The notes beneath the pieces are model-generated. The model was not told the origin of the DNA and did not search any database. It was given only the letters and a program-made list of their open reading frames with translations. From the NCBI GenBank assembly GCA_001800515.1, contig MGVN01000018.1, forward strand, positions 20,422 through 29,058: DNA of 8,637 nt, given 5' to 3'. Below, piece after piece: positions 1 to 7,148 of this stretch; position 1 is the first letter of the stretch; each line of letters begins with the position of its first letter. The DNA is from Elusimicrobia bacterium RIFOXYB2_FULL_49_7 (GTDB lineage: Bacteria > Fibrobacterota > OXYB2-FULL-49-7). The translations under genes and the position numbers were made by a program.

Positions 1-1145
1 ATACCCGTCCCACCATGCCCTTCCTATTAACTCGAATGGCATCCCAGCCGGATGATTACTTTATTTTCAAACAAGCCTATGGCAACGCCGCTACCACGAT
101 CATTGCCTATCCCACCGTCATCGCCGGCGGGTCGGCGGTCACTACCGGACGGGTTTTGCATACGCTTCCCCTCTTATGGGACTACGGTAAAGCAGCAGGT
201 TGCTTCACGGTCTGTATCTCTTCACACATTTACGATTGGCGGAACTTCTTGACCTTCATCAAATCTCCCTCCCTGGATCGTCTATGGTGCCAAGAAATTT
301 CCGGTATTCCCCCAATCGATAGCCGCTATTTTGGAATCGACGACCGTTATACTGTTGATCATTTCCTGTCAATATTAGATGAGGCAAGACGAACAGGTAA
401 ACCTTTTTTCGGCGTTCTGCATCTTTTCGACACTCATTTCCCCTACTATTCTCCGGATAGCCTTAAAAAGTTCGACGGCCCCCAAGGAGAGTATGATAAT
501 TCCATCCTATATCTTGATCTCAATCTGGAGAGGCTCTTTCAGGGATTGGAACAACGAGGGATTTGGGACAGCACGCTCATTGCTTTTACTTCAGACCATG
601 GGGAAGCTTTCAATGAACACGGAGTAAACGGCCATATCACCAATCTTTTTGTTGAAACCATCTCCGTGCCATTTTGGTTCAGAATTCCCAAAGCGCTTCA
701 ACAAGGACATTCACTCGACACATTCAAAGTCAATCGTACAGCAGCCGTCTATAACGCCGATCTGGCGCCTACCATTGCGGATCTTTTAGGACTCGGGAAT
801 GAACCGGACATTCAATCCATTTGGGAACAAGGCGGCGGGCAATCGCTTCTAAAAGCCATTCCCAAGGAGCGCCCCCTCATTCTGACTAACAGCACGGAAT
901 ACAGCGTGAACCGTGACAATCATTTTCTGGTCTTGGTACGTGACCATCTTTATTTCACCGCCTTTGTGGAAGGGGGGCGGGCCATTTTGGGCTTGTTTGA
1001 TTTAAGAACCGATCCGGACTGCTACCACAATCTATGGCCCTCCACCCCGCTCCAAGAAAAAAAAGCGATCAAAGAAGCGCTGCTTAAACACACCAATACC
1101 CGGCTTATTCTGGAAAAGACCTCCATTGGAAACGCCTTTTTTTAA
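1..1145 (+). CDS. Sulfatase/alkaline-phosphatase-superfamily hydrolase or phosphotransferase, 5' end outside window
   Basis: The reading frame is open from the left edge (first whole codon at base 3, reading T-R-P-T before the Met at 15). That Met has no ribosome binding site and lies inside the fold, so the gene is treated as 5'-truncated. Numbering from this Met, the stretch around residues 21-38 (AYGNAATT...YPTVIAGG) matches the nucleophile region of the superfamily, with Thr28 at the likely nucleophile position. LFDTHFPY (138-144) supplies a metal-ligand His, TSDHGE (192-197) is the hallmark metal site, and EHG...GH (201-207) follows. LFDLRTDPDCYHNL (327-340) is the usual C-terminal signature. 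The N-terminal metal Asp must lie upstream of the window. The CxPSR sulfatase motif is not present, so true sulfatase activity is doubtful; a Thr nucleophile is typical of phosphoglycerol/phosphoethanolamine transferase-like members. The likely role is modifying a surface glycan or lipid, inferred from the neighbourhood. Its G+C is visibly higher than that of the operon downstream. Confidence 0.85.
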   Translation, partial: TRPTMPFLLTRMASQPDDYFIFKQAYGNAATTIIAYPTVIAGGSAVTTGRVLHTLPLLWDYGKAAGCFTVCISSHIYDWRNFLTFIKSPSLDRLWCQEISGIPPIDSRYFGIDDRYTVDHFLSILDEARRTGKPFFGVLHLFDTHFPYYSPDSLKKFDGPQGEYDNSILYLDLNLERLFQGLEQRGIWDSTLIAFTSDHGEAFNEHGVNGHITNLFVETISVPFWFRIPKALQQGHSLDTFKVNRTAAVYNADLAPTIADLLGLGNEPDIQSIWEQGGGQSLLKAIPKERPLILTNSTEYSVNRDNHFLVLVRDHLYFTAFVEGGRAILGLFDLRTDPDCYHNLWPSTPLQEKKAIKEALLKHTNTRLILEKTSIGNAFF

Positions 1146-1167
1146 CATATCAGATACCTATTCCTTG

Positions 1168-1197
1168 CCAAGCTTGCTTGGAGTATATGCTTTTTTT
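1168..1197 (+). terminator. Weak terminator-like hairpin after the sulfatase-family gene
   Basis: A perfect 6-bp inverted repeat CCAAGC-TT-GCTTGG lies at 1168-1181, followed nine bases later by a run of seven T (1191-1197). The stem is short and the T-run is not directly adjacent, so this is only a possible intrinsic terminator. It sits in the gap where base composition changes, which fits a transcription boundary between the upstream gene and the operon. Confidence 0.35.
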
Positions 1198-1228
1198 ATC
1201 TTTTACGATGACTCAATAATATTATAAC

Positions 1229-1630
1229 ATGCTTACAATAACTAAACGTTTCCATTTCTGTGCATCACACCGTTTATTTAATCCTATTCTTTCGAATGAG
1301 GAGAATAAACGCATTTTCCAGCAATGCAATCAACTCCATGGACACAACTTCATGATGGACATCACAGTATCAGGCCCTATCGATCCAACGACCGGAATGA
1401 TTATGAATTTCCACGAATTAAAGCAGATTGTAGGTACATATGTCATTAGTTATTTTGATCATAAGAATTTTGAAACGGACATTCCGGAATTTAAGGGCAA
1501 CGTGCAAACCGTGGAAAATCTAATTCGGATTATTGTCGATAAATTGTGCGGTAAATGGCCGAAGGGGATTGATTTGATTAGTCTGAAAATATTTGAGACT
1601 ACCGATAATTGGGCTGAATACTCAGTTTAA
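1229..1630 (+). CDS. QueD-like 6-carboxytetrahydropterin / 6-pyruvoyltetrahydropterin synthase family protein
   Basis: This 133-residue protein has the usual length for the family and all its main site residues. Zinc-binding His14 sits in FCASHRL and His37/His39 in CNQLHGHN. Cys33 is spaced as in QueD (C-x3-HGH). The catalytic Asp-His pair is in YFDHKN (77-78), and the pterin-binding Glu is in FETTDNWAEY (Glu123). TVENL (94-98) is also typical. The usual Asp in the 'GMVMDF' element is Asn here (GMIMNF, Asn60). Known family members convert dihydroneopterin triphosphate to 6-carboxy-tetrahydropterin (queuosine pathway) or 6-pyruvoyl-tetrahydropterin (biopterin). No other queuosine gene is near. 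It is the first gene of a four-gene operon with two sugar epimerase-type proteins and a radical SAM enzyme, so a specialised pterin step is possible. No Shine-Dalgarno is seen before the ATG; the start is supported by the conserved N-terminal strand beginning at once. The family call is firm, the exact reaction is not. Confidence 0.88.
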   Translation: MLTITKRFHFCASHRLFNPILSNEENKRIFQQCNQLHGHNFMMDITVSGPIDPTTGMIMNFHELKQIVGTYVISYFDHKNFETDIPEFKGNVQTVENLIRIIVDKLCGKWPKGIDLISLKIFETTDNWAEYSV

Positions 1631-1636
1631 ATTAAT

Positions 1637-2770
1637 ATGACATCAAAAAGTATTCTCGTTACGGGTGGCGCAGGATTTATTGGCTCGTTCTTAGTTGATA
1701 GATTAGTGTCACTTGGGCATAAAGTTCGTATTATTGACAACCTCGATCCGCAAGTACACCCAAACTCCATAATTCCTTCATATTTAAACAAAGACGCTGA
1801 ATTTATTTTCGGCGATATAAGAGATCGGGATAAATTAGAAAAAGCCTTGTCTGGGATTCATTATATCTTTCATATGGCATCTGCTGTGGGTGTAGGCCAA
1901 AGCCAATATGAAATCGATAAATATGTCGATGTCAATTGTCACGGAACAGCCCAATTATGGGATATAATATTAAAGAAGAAATTAAATATTGGTAAGGTTA
2001 TTGTACCTAGTTCTATGACCTGTTTTGGCGAAGGCCTAAGTCTTTGCCAAAATTGCGGTACCGTTAAACCTCACATTCGACAAAGCATCGACAATATTAA
2101 CAAAGTCTTTTCCTGTCTTTGTCCAACATGCAATATGCATGTAAAACCAATCGCTACTCCAAGCGATAGCCCTATGTATCCATCTTCTATTTACGCGTAC
2201 ACAAAAAAGTTCCAAGAAGACATATCTCTCAACTTGTCAAGAACACATAGCATTCCATGCACTATATTTCGCTATTTTAATGTTTATGGTCCTAGACAAT
2301 CTCTTTCTAATCCATACACCGGAGTTTCCGCAATTTTTATTAGTCGAATTAAAAACAACAAACCGCCAATCATCTTTGAGGATGGGCTTCAAACTCGGGA
2401 TTTTATCTCTGTTCACGATGTAACGGCTGCAAACATAAAGGCCATAGAGGACGACACTATAAATTTTAGTGCTATTAACTTAGGAAGTGGCCAACCAACA
2501 TCTATTAAAGACCTCGGGACTTTTCTTATTAACTTGCTCAACGCAAACTGTAAAATTGAAATAAACTTATCTTTTAGAAAAGGCGATATTCGGCATTGCT
2601 ACGCTGATCGCCATGAGCTTTCCAGTCGCTTCGGCTTTTCAACCAAAATTTCTTTAGAAGATGGCCTAACAGAATTAGCCACATGGGCAAAACATGAAGA
2701 GGCTATTGACAAATCGGAAATTGCAACATCTGAACTTATTAATGCCGGCATAATTAACAATAATAAATAG
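1637..2770 (+). CDS. NAD-dependent epimerase/dehydratase, dTDP-L-rhamnose 4-epimerase type, with cysteine-rich insertion
   Basis: This is an extended short-chain dehydrogenase/reductase of 377 residues. The Rossmann NAD motif VTGGAGFIGS is at 8-17, a Ser pair at 125-126, the catalytic Y-x3-K at Tyr186/Lys190 (SIYAYTK), and the substrate-side element RYFNVYGPRQSLSNPYTGV at 212-230. An insertion after the Ser element carries C137-x2-C140 and C160-x-C162-x2-C165, which resembles a zinc ribbon. This insertion, the GPRQSLSNPYTGV block and the tail after Trp350 are, from memory, characteristic of the dTDP-L-rhamnose 4-epimerase group (EC 5.1.3.25), which interconverts dTDP-L-rhamnose and dTDP-6-deoxy-L-talose. 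Other nucleotide-sugar 4-epimerases remain possible. The protein is cytoplasmic. The gene starts 6 bases after the pterin synthase gene, with no clear Shine-Dalgarno, and ends 7 bases before the next gene. Confidence 0.87.
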   Translation: MTSKSILVTGGAGFIGSFLVDRLVSLGHKVRIIDNLDPQVHPNSIIPSYLNKDAEFIFGDIRDRDKLEKALSGIHYIFHMASAVGVGQSQYEIDKYVDVNCHGTAQLWDIILKKKLNIGKVIVPSSMTCFGEGLSLCQNCGTVKPHIRQSIDNINKVFSCLCPTCNMHVKPIATPSDSPMYPSSIYAYTKKFQEDISLNLSRTHSIPCTIFRYFNVYGPRQSLSNPYTGVSAIFISRIKNNKPPIIFEDGLQTRDFISVHDVTAANIKAIEDDTINFSAINLGSGQPTSIKDLGTFLINLLNANCKIEINLSFRKGDIRHCYADRHELSSRFGFSTKISLEDGLTELATWAKHEEAIDKSEIATSELINAGIINNNK

Positions 2771-2777
2771 GATTATC

Positions 2778-3827
2778 ATGAAACTCCTTGTTACTGGCTC
2801 AAGTGGCCTGATCGGTTCGGAATGCGTTCTGCAAATGTCAAAGTCGTTCAAATCTGTTATTGGCATCGACAATAACATGAGAAAAGACTTCTTTGGAGCG
2901 GGCGGCGACACCACAAATATTAAAAAAAGATTGCTTTCAGAAATTCACAATTATCGTCACTTTGATATTGACATTAGGGATAGAAATCGAATTCTCGACA
3001 TCTTTAAACAAGAAAAACCATCTGCGATTATTCATTGCGCAGCACAACCAAGTCATGATCTTGCAGCATCACGGCCATTCGACGACTTCGAAGTAAATGC
3101 TGTTGGCACTCTCAACTTGCTAGAATGTGCACGTCAACAAACCAAAGACAGTCCTTTTATTTTCATGAGTACCAACAAAGTATATGGAGATGCTCCAAAC
3201 AACATTCCGCTAATTGAACTCCCAACAAGATGGGAATATGCTGATGATAAATACTTAAATGGTGTAGATGAATCATTTTCTATTGATCAATCTAAACATA
3301 GCATATTTGGCGCATCTAAGGTTGCGGCTGATATTCTTGTTCAAGAATATGGCCGTTATTTTAATATGCCAACAGCTTCATTCCGAGGTGGTTGTCTCAC
3401 AGGAAGTCGTCATGCAGCTGTAGAGCTTCATGGATACTTGGCATATATTTTCAAATGTGCTATTGAGCATAAACCTTACACTATTTACGGATATAAAGGG
3501 AAACAGGTTCGAGATCAGATTCACTCTTCCGATGTGGTTTCAGCCTTTCAAGCTTTTCTAAATAATCCAAGAGCAGGTGAGGTCTACAATCTAGGAGGCG
3601 GCAAGGATAATTCAATCTCTATTTTAGAATCTATTGAAATCATTAAATCAATAACAGAACAAGAATTAATCTATTCATATTCTGAGATTAATCGCTCCGG
3701 AGATCACATATGCTATTATTCCAACCTCTCTAAGATTAAGGCTCATTTTCCTGACTGGCAAATTCGTGTTTCCATTAAGGAAATTATTCAAGATATGTGG
3801 AATTCATTTAAAATAGGCTTGAAATGA
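2778..3827 (+). CDS. NAD-dependent epimerase/dehydratase related to CDP-paratose 2-epimerase, catalytic Tyr replaced by Phe
   Basis: This 349-residue extended SDR protein has the NAD-binding motif VTGSSGLIGS (5-14), HCAAQPSHD (86-94), the STNKVYGD element (131-138) seen in the CDP-paratose 2-epimerase (CDP-tyvelose epimerase) group, FRGGCLTG (202-209), and GYKGKQVRDQIHS (238-250). Where the Y-x3-K dyad is expected, the sequence reads SIFGASK, so Phe177 stands in the Tyr position while Lys181 is kept. From memory, relatives carrying 'RGGCLTG...LHG' also tend to have FG-x-SK, so this may be a subfamily feature rather than damage. The substrate is therefore uncertain: perhaps a nucleotide-linked sugar handled without the classical Tyr acid/base. 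An AGGA (2769-2772) overlapping the previous stop, five bases before the ATG, is a plausible ribosome binding site. The gene overlaps the next by four bases (ATGA), which indicates translational coupling. Confidence 0.83.
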   Translation: MKLLVTGSSGLIGSECVLQMSKSFKSVIGIDNNMRKDFFGAGGDTTNIKKRLLSEIHNYRHFDIDIRDRNRILDIFKQEKPSAIIHCAAQPSHDLAASRPFDDFEVNAVGTLNLLECARQQTKDSPFIFMSTNKVYGDAPNNIPLIELPTRWEYADDKYLNGVDESFSIDQSKHSIFGASKVAADILVQEYGRYFNMPTASFRGGCLTGSRHAAVELHGYLAYIFKCAIEHKPYTIYGYKGKQVRDQIHSSDVVSAFQAFLNNPRAGEVYNLGGGKDNSISILESIEIIKSITEQELIYSYSEINRSGDHICYYSNLSKIKAHFPDWQIRVSIKEIIQDMWNSFKIGLK

Positions 3828-5203
3828 ATATTGCCCTAGTTAACCCTCCTTGGATTCATTTAAGTAATGCGTCTGCCGTTCGTGCGGGTTCAAGATGGCC
3901 ACATATTCGACACAACTACTTCCATATTTTCCCATTTCCATATCGCCTTGCCGAAGCTACTTCCTCTTTAATACGTGCTGGACATAATGCAATTCTAGTT
4001 GATTCTTTAGCGGAAGGATTAACAATAGAGCAAACTCTCCATCGCTGTAAAGGCTGCTCTTTTTTTATTGTTGAAACTGCAACAAATAGCTTACCTTACG
4101 ATATCAAGTTTTTAAAATCAATCAAGGCCATTTTTCCGGAAGTCATAATTGCCTGTGTAGGCCAACATGCGGCAGTCGGAGAAAATGATTTAACACCGTT
4201 CTGCAATTTCGTCCTTCCTTATGAATACGATCAAAAGGTACTTAACATAGCAAATGGATTTCCTCCTGGCGATGATATTGTTGACATCAACCATATTCCT
4301 TGGCCATTTCGAGACCCCAAGCTAATTCTTTCCTACCAAGAAGGCTTTTGCACTCATTTCCCAAACGCTACAGTTACCATCTCCAGAGGCTGCCCTTATG
4401 CATGCTCATTCTGCCAAGAACCAACAGTTTACTATAATAAGTCGGGCAGAAGAATAAGAAATCCTATCGATGTAGTCGATGAATGGCAATACCTTATTTC
4501 TCATTTTAATTTAAAAGAATTATACATTGACGATGCAACTTTTAACGCTGATGAAGATTACCTAAATGCAATCTTAGATGAGTACGAAAGACGAAATATG
4601 CGTATTTTTCTCTCAGCAATGGGAGATGCTCGAATCTCAAATAAACTTCTTGAACGGTTATCAAGAAATGGCTTCACCGGACTAAAAATTGGCGTAGAAT
4701 CAATTCATCCCCACATACTAAAAGGCATCAATAAATCTTGGCTTAAAATAAATGACATTGAAAGAGTCGTAACAAAATGCCGAGAACTCAATATTTTCAT
4801 TCATGGAACCTTTATTCTTGGCCTGCCGGGAGATAATGTTGACACAATTAGACAAACCATTGACTATGCGCTTAAAACTAATTTTAGTTTTATTCAGTTT
4901 AGTCCTTTTATCCCTTTGCCAGGAACAAAAATCTACGATGAGATACGTAAACTTAATTGGCGATTTGAGACAAATACAGACAACAATATATTTATTAGTA
5001 GACCAGAATTGTCAGCAACCGAGCTTTGTAAATTGTATAAATATGCTCAGTCACGCATAAATAAGCGTGTTTTTTCAAGCCTATATCTAATTAAAAAATA
5101 TCTTTTGCTGTCTTTGTTTCTTAAAGACTGGCATACCATTCTTCTTATGATAGTTAATCGTTTCGCTTCTATTTTAAAATATTCTTCTCGTGATAGATCC
5201 TAA
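3824..5203 (+). CDS. B12-binding-type radical SAM protein
   Basis: This 459-residue protein has the two-part layout of cobalamin-dependent radical SAM enzymes. Residues 1 to about 150 form a Rossmann-like domain opening with NIALVNPPW and PFPYRLAEATSSLIRAGH, as in B12-binding modules. The radical SAM barrel follows, with ISRGCPYACSFCQ carrying the [4Fe-4S] ligands C190-x3-C194-x2-C197, then KIGVES (288-293) and a LGLPGDNVDT...PFIPLPGTKIYDE region (332-373) typical of this class. The DxHxxG cobalamin-ligand motif is not seen, as in many members of the class. After about residue 415 a hydrophobic, amphipathic tail (YLLLSLFL, TILLMIV) could touch the membrane. Known relatives methylate unreactive carbons or make rings (BchE, Fom3 and GenK types). 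The substrate here is unknown; the operon suggests a sugar or pterin-linked compound. A weak AGG lies six bases before the ATG, and the start overlaps the previous stop. Confidence 0.87.
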   Translation: MNIALVNPPWIHLSNASAVRAGSRWPHIRHNYFHIFPFPYRLAEATSSLIRAGHNAILVDSLAEGLTIEQTLHRCKGCSFFIVETATNSLPYDIKFLKSIKAIFPEVIIACVGQHAAVGENDLTPFCNFVLPYEYDQKVLNIANGFPPGDDIVDINHIPWPFRDPKLILSYQEGFCTHFPNATVTISRGCPYACSFCQEPTVYYNKSGRRIRNPIDVVDEWQYLISHFNLKELYIDDATFNADEDYLNAILDEYERRNMRIFLSAMGDARISNKLLERLSRNGFTGLKIGVESIHPHILKGINKSWLKINDIERVVTKCRELNIFIHGTFILGLPGDNVDTIRQTIDYALKTNFSFIQFSPFIPLPGTKIYDEIRKLNWRFETNTDNNIFISRPELSATELCKLYKYAQSRINKRVFSSLYLIKKYLLLSLFLKDWHTILLMIVNRFASILKYSSRDRS

Positions 5204-5283
5204 CGTATAGTTAAACCTTCAAAAAACCTATTAGCTTAGCCAAGCTGCTATCTTTCAGCATTAGACCATCAACCTGTTTAATA
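5204..5283. other. Gap between the converging operons
   Basis: This 80-base spacer separates the stop of the radical SAM gene (+) from the stop of the glycosyltransferase gene (-). It contains the inverted repeat listed separately at 5221-5246. A second possible short pairing (TGCT at 5246-5249 with AGCA at 5257-5260) has no adjacent T-run. No coding potential is seen. Confidence 0.6.
5221..5246 (-). terminator. Possible terminator of the minus-strand gene group
   Basis: The inverted repeat AGCTT-AGCC-AAGCT lies at 5233-5246. In the minus-strand direction it is followed within about six bases by six T residues (the A-run at 5221-5226). This is a short-stem intrinsic terminator candidate just past the glycosyltransferase stop. 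In the plus direction the following sequence is not T-rich enough to support termination of the other operon. Confidence 0.45.
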
Positions 5284-6522
5284 CTATCGTTTAGAAATTG
5301 CGGCCATAAGCACAAGCTGGAGTCTTTCGGACAAACTATAATAATTATAATACATTTCCGTTCGACGTCTAGCCTCATTCCCAAGTTGATTTATTTTAAT
5401 TGGATTTTGGATTAATTCTACCATTGCTTTTCCAAAGGCAATAGGATCATTGCAACTTGGAACCAGAACGCCCGCCCCATGTTCCAATGCTGCCGAGACC
5501 TCTCCGACATTAGTCCCAATAATAGCCTTTCCCATAGCCATATATTCATACAGCTTAATAGAGGAGCGTCCTATATTGATAAATGTATGTGGAAAAGAAT
5601 CCTGATATGGCAATAAACATACGTCAGCAGCCGCGATATAGTTCGGCACTTCATTATGATTAATTTTGCCTGTAAAAATAATATTTTCTCCCAACTCCTT
5701 CTCTTGACAATATCTTTGCGCATCAGCTAATTGATCGCCATATCCAATTATAAGGAGTTTTATGGTCTTTTCTATATTGTATGCATAATGAAACGCATCG
5801 ATAAGCATCCTCCAGTTTGCACCACCCATTTTAAATGTGCCAACATAAATAAACACAACTCCTGACAACCCATTTTCTTTGCGAATTCTTTCACCTGACA
5901 CAGCTGCTTTAAAAATCGTCAAATCTGCACCATTAGGAATAATCCAAATCTTTTCTTTACTAACTCCCGATAACAAGATACGATCAGCCAATAACTGGCT
6001 TGCCGTAACAATCGAACTAGCCAACAAGGGCATCTTTTCTTCAAAATAGGTGATTGCCGCTTTAATAAAAGCTCTATTCGCTTGTTTTACGGTCGCAAAG
6101 CCTCCAACGCCTTCCCAATCATCCGTATCTAAAACATATGGCGTTCTTGAAATAAAAGATGCAATCCATGAAATGCTAGCCCCATAAGGAAGAGGCTTGC
6201 TCGAATATAACACATCATTTCGAAAAGCATAACATATTACGATCGGTAACTTAGCAATAAACAATAGTATCATTGCAAACAACCCCGATATTATTCCCGG
6301 CGTTTTAATAAACATATCAGGTAGAGAAATTGTATACTTAATTCTTACGTCATCAATAATATTGGGCAATTTACTTCTTTTTTTCTCATTTGACAAATAT
6401 TTGTTTCCGATTACTAAATAAGTAACAATATGGCCTCTTTTAGCCAATCCACATGCAAAGCCAAGCATTCTATTGGATGTAGAGGCAAAAATAGGGTACT
6501 GTGTAATGACTAATACTTTCAT
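5284..6522 (-). CDS. GT4-family glycosyltransferase (group 1)
   Basis: This 412-residue protein is of usual GT4 length and has a GT-B fold. The N-terminal domain opens with MKVLVITQYPIFASTSNRML and carries a hydrophobic stretch at about 75-100 that may sit on the inner membrane. DTDDWEG lies at 132-138. The C-terminal nucleotide-sugar domain has IPNGAD (195-200), FIYVGTF (224-230), LLIIGYGD (256-263) and SIKLYEYMAMGKAII (321-335), in which Glu326 is in the conserved donor-binding E-x7-E region. It likely transfers a sugar from a nucleotide donor to a lipid-linked or surface glycan on the cytoplasmic face; donor and acceptor cannot be told. Its ATG shares one base with the trpF stop codon (TAATG), so translation is probably coupled to trpF. 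Only a weak, distant AAGG is seen upstream. It faces the epimerase operon and may use the sugar made there, which is inference from position. Confidence 0.9.
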   Translation of the reverse strand: MKVLVITQYPIFASTSNRMLGFACGLAKRGHIVTYLVIGNKYLSNEKKRSKLPNIIDDVRIKYTISLPDMFIKTPGIISGLFAMILLFIAKLPIVICYAFRNDVLYSSKPLPYGASISWIASFISRTPYVLDTDDWEGVGGFATVKQANRAFIKAAITYFEEKMPLLASSIVTASQLLADRILLSGVSKEKIWIIPNGADLTIFKAAVSGERIRKENGLSGVVFIYVGTFKMGGANWRMLIDAFHYAYNIEKTIKLLIIGYGDQLADAQRYCQEKELGENIIFTGKINHNEVPNYIAAADVCLLPYQDSFPHTFINIGRSSIKLYEYMAMGKAIIGTNVGEVSAALEHGAGVLVPSCNDPIAFGKAMVELIQNPIKINQLGNEARRRTEMYYNYYSLSERLQLVLMAAISKR

Positions 6523-7148
6523 TAATTCTTTAACCTTCTTACTTTTTCTATCAACTCCTTCATCTTTACTCTATTTTTTTCTCCGGGTAACACTTCCACA
6601 CCAGAATTCACATCTATGGCATCAGGTTCAGCTTCTTTAATTGCCGCCTCAACATTAAACAGGTTAATTCCACCAGCCAATATTACCTTGCCATATTCCT
6701 TCGCATTCTCAACAAGACCCCATTCAAATGTTTGTCCGGTCCCACCGATCAATTCGGGCGAGTATTTGTCCAATAAGAAACCTGCCAGATTCGCATCGTT
6801 GTATTCAGCTAACGCTCTGAAATTAAAACGACTATCAACACCAAACGCTTTTATTACCCGTAACGGCATTGATTTGCAATATTCCGGAGATTCATGTCCA
6901 TGGAGTTGTAAACCAGATAATTTTACAAATGAGGCAATTTCTCGAACTATTTCCGGTCTTTCATCCACAAATACACCTATGCAATTTACAAACGGAGGCA
7001 ATTCCGAGACAATATGTCTTGCCTTTTCCGGGGTAATGTATCGAGGGCTTTTCGGATAAAATATTAGCCCAATAGCATCATAACCAAGATAAGCGGCATA
7101 TCGTGCATCTTCTATCTTAGTTATTCCACATATCTTCACGCTTGTCAT
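6522..7148 (-). CDS. trpF: Phosphoribosylanthranilate isomerase
   Basis: This enzyme converts N-(5'-phosphoribosyl)anthranilate to the 1-deoxyribulose form, the third step of tryptophan synthesis, in the cytoplasm. The single-domain (beta-alpha)8 barrel has VKICGIT with catalytic Cys7, LLDKYS with catalytic Asp127, GGTGQTFEW (135-143), and the phosphate-binding ends LAGGIN (157-162) and DVNSGVE (179-185). With the ATG at 7148 the protein is 208 residues, and Cys7/Asp127 sit where the family has them. An in-frame TTG at 7160 would add four residues (M-Y-H-V) but is less likely, and no Shine-Dalgarno favours either. The gene begins about 21 bases after the fibre-protein stop and overlaps the glycosyltransferase start by one base. 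No other trp gene is in the window. All catalytic residues are present, so it should be functional. Confidence 0.95.
   Translation of the reverse strand: MTSVKICGITKIEDARYAAYLGYDAIGLIFYPKSPRYITPEKARHIVSELPPFVNCIGVFVDERPEIVREIASFVKLSGLQLHGHESPEYCKSMPLRVIKAFGVDSRFNFRALAEYNDANLAGFLLDKYSPELIGGTGQTFEWGLVENAKEYGKVILAGGINLFNVEAAIKEAEPDAIDVNSGVEVLPGEKNRVKMKELIEKVRRLKN

Noticed and set aside
1202..1230. Promoter for the four-gene operon (TTTACG with an AT-rich -10)
   Set aside because: With a 17-base spacer the -10 would run into the start codon, and the better -10-like hexamer is only 12 bases away. The AT-rich stretch makes chance matches likely.
2675..2914. Minus-strand 79-codon frame across the junction of the two epimerase genes
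   Set aside because: It overlaps two well-supported genes on the other strand and has no motif.
6616..7059. 147-codon open frame on the plus strand opposite trpF
   Set aside because: It lies entirely antisense to a gene with clear catalytic motifs, has no recognisable protein pattern and no ribosome binding site worth noting.
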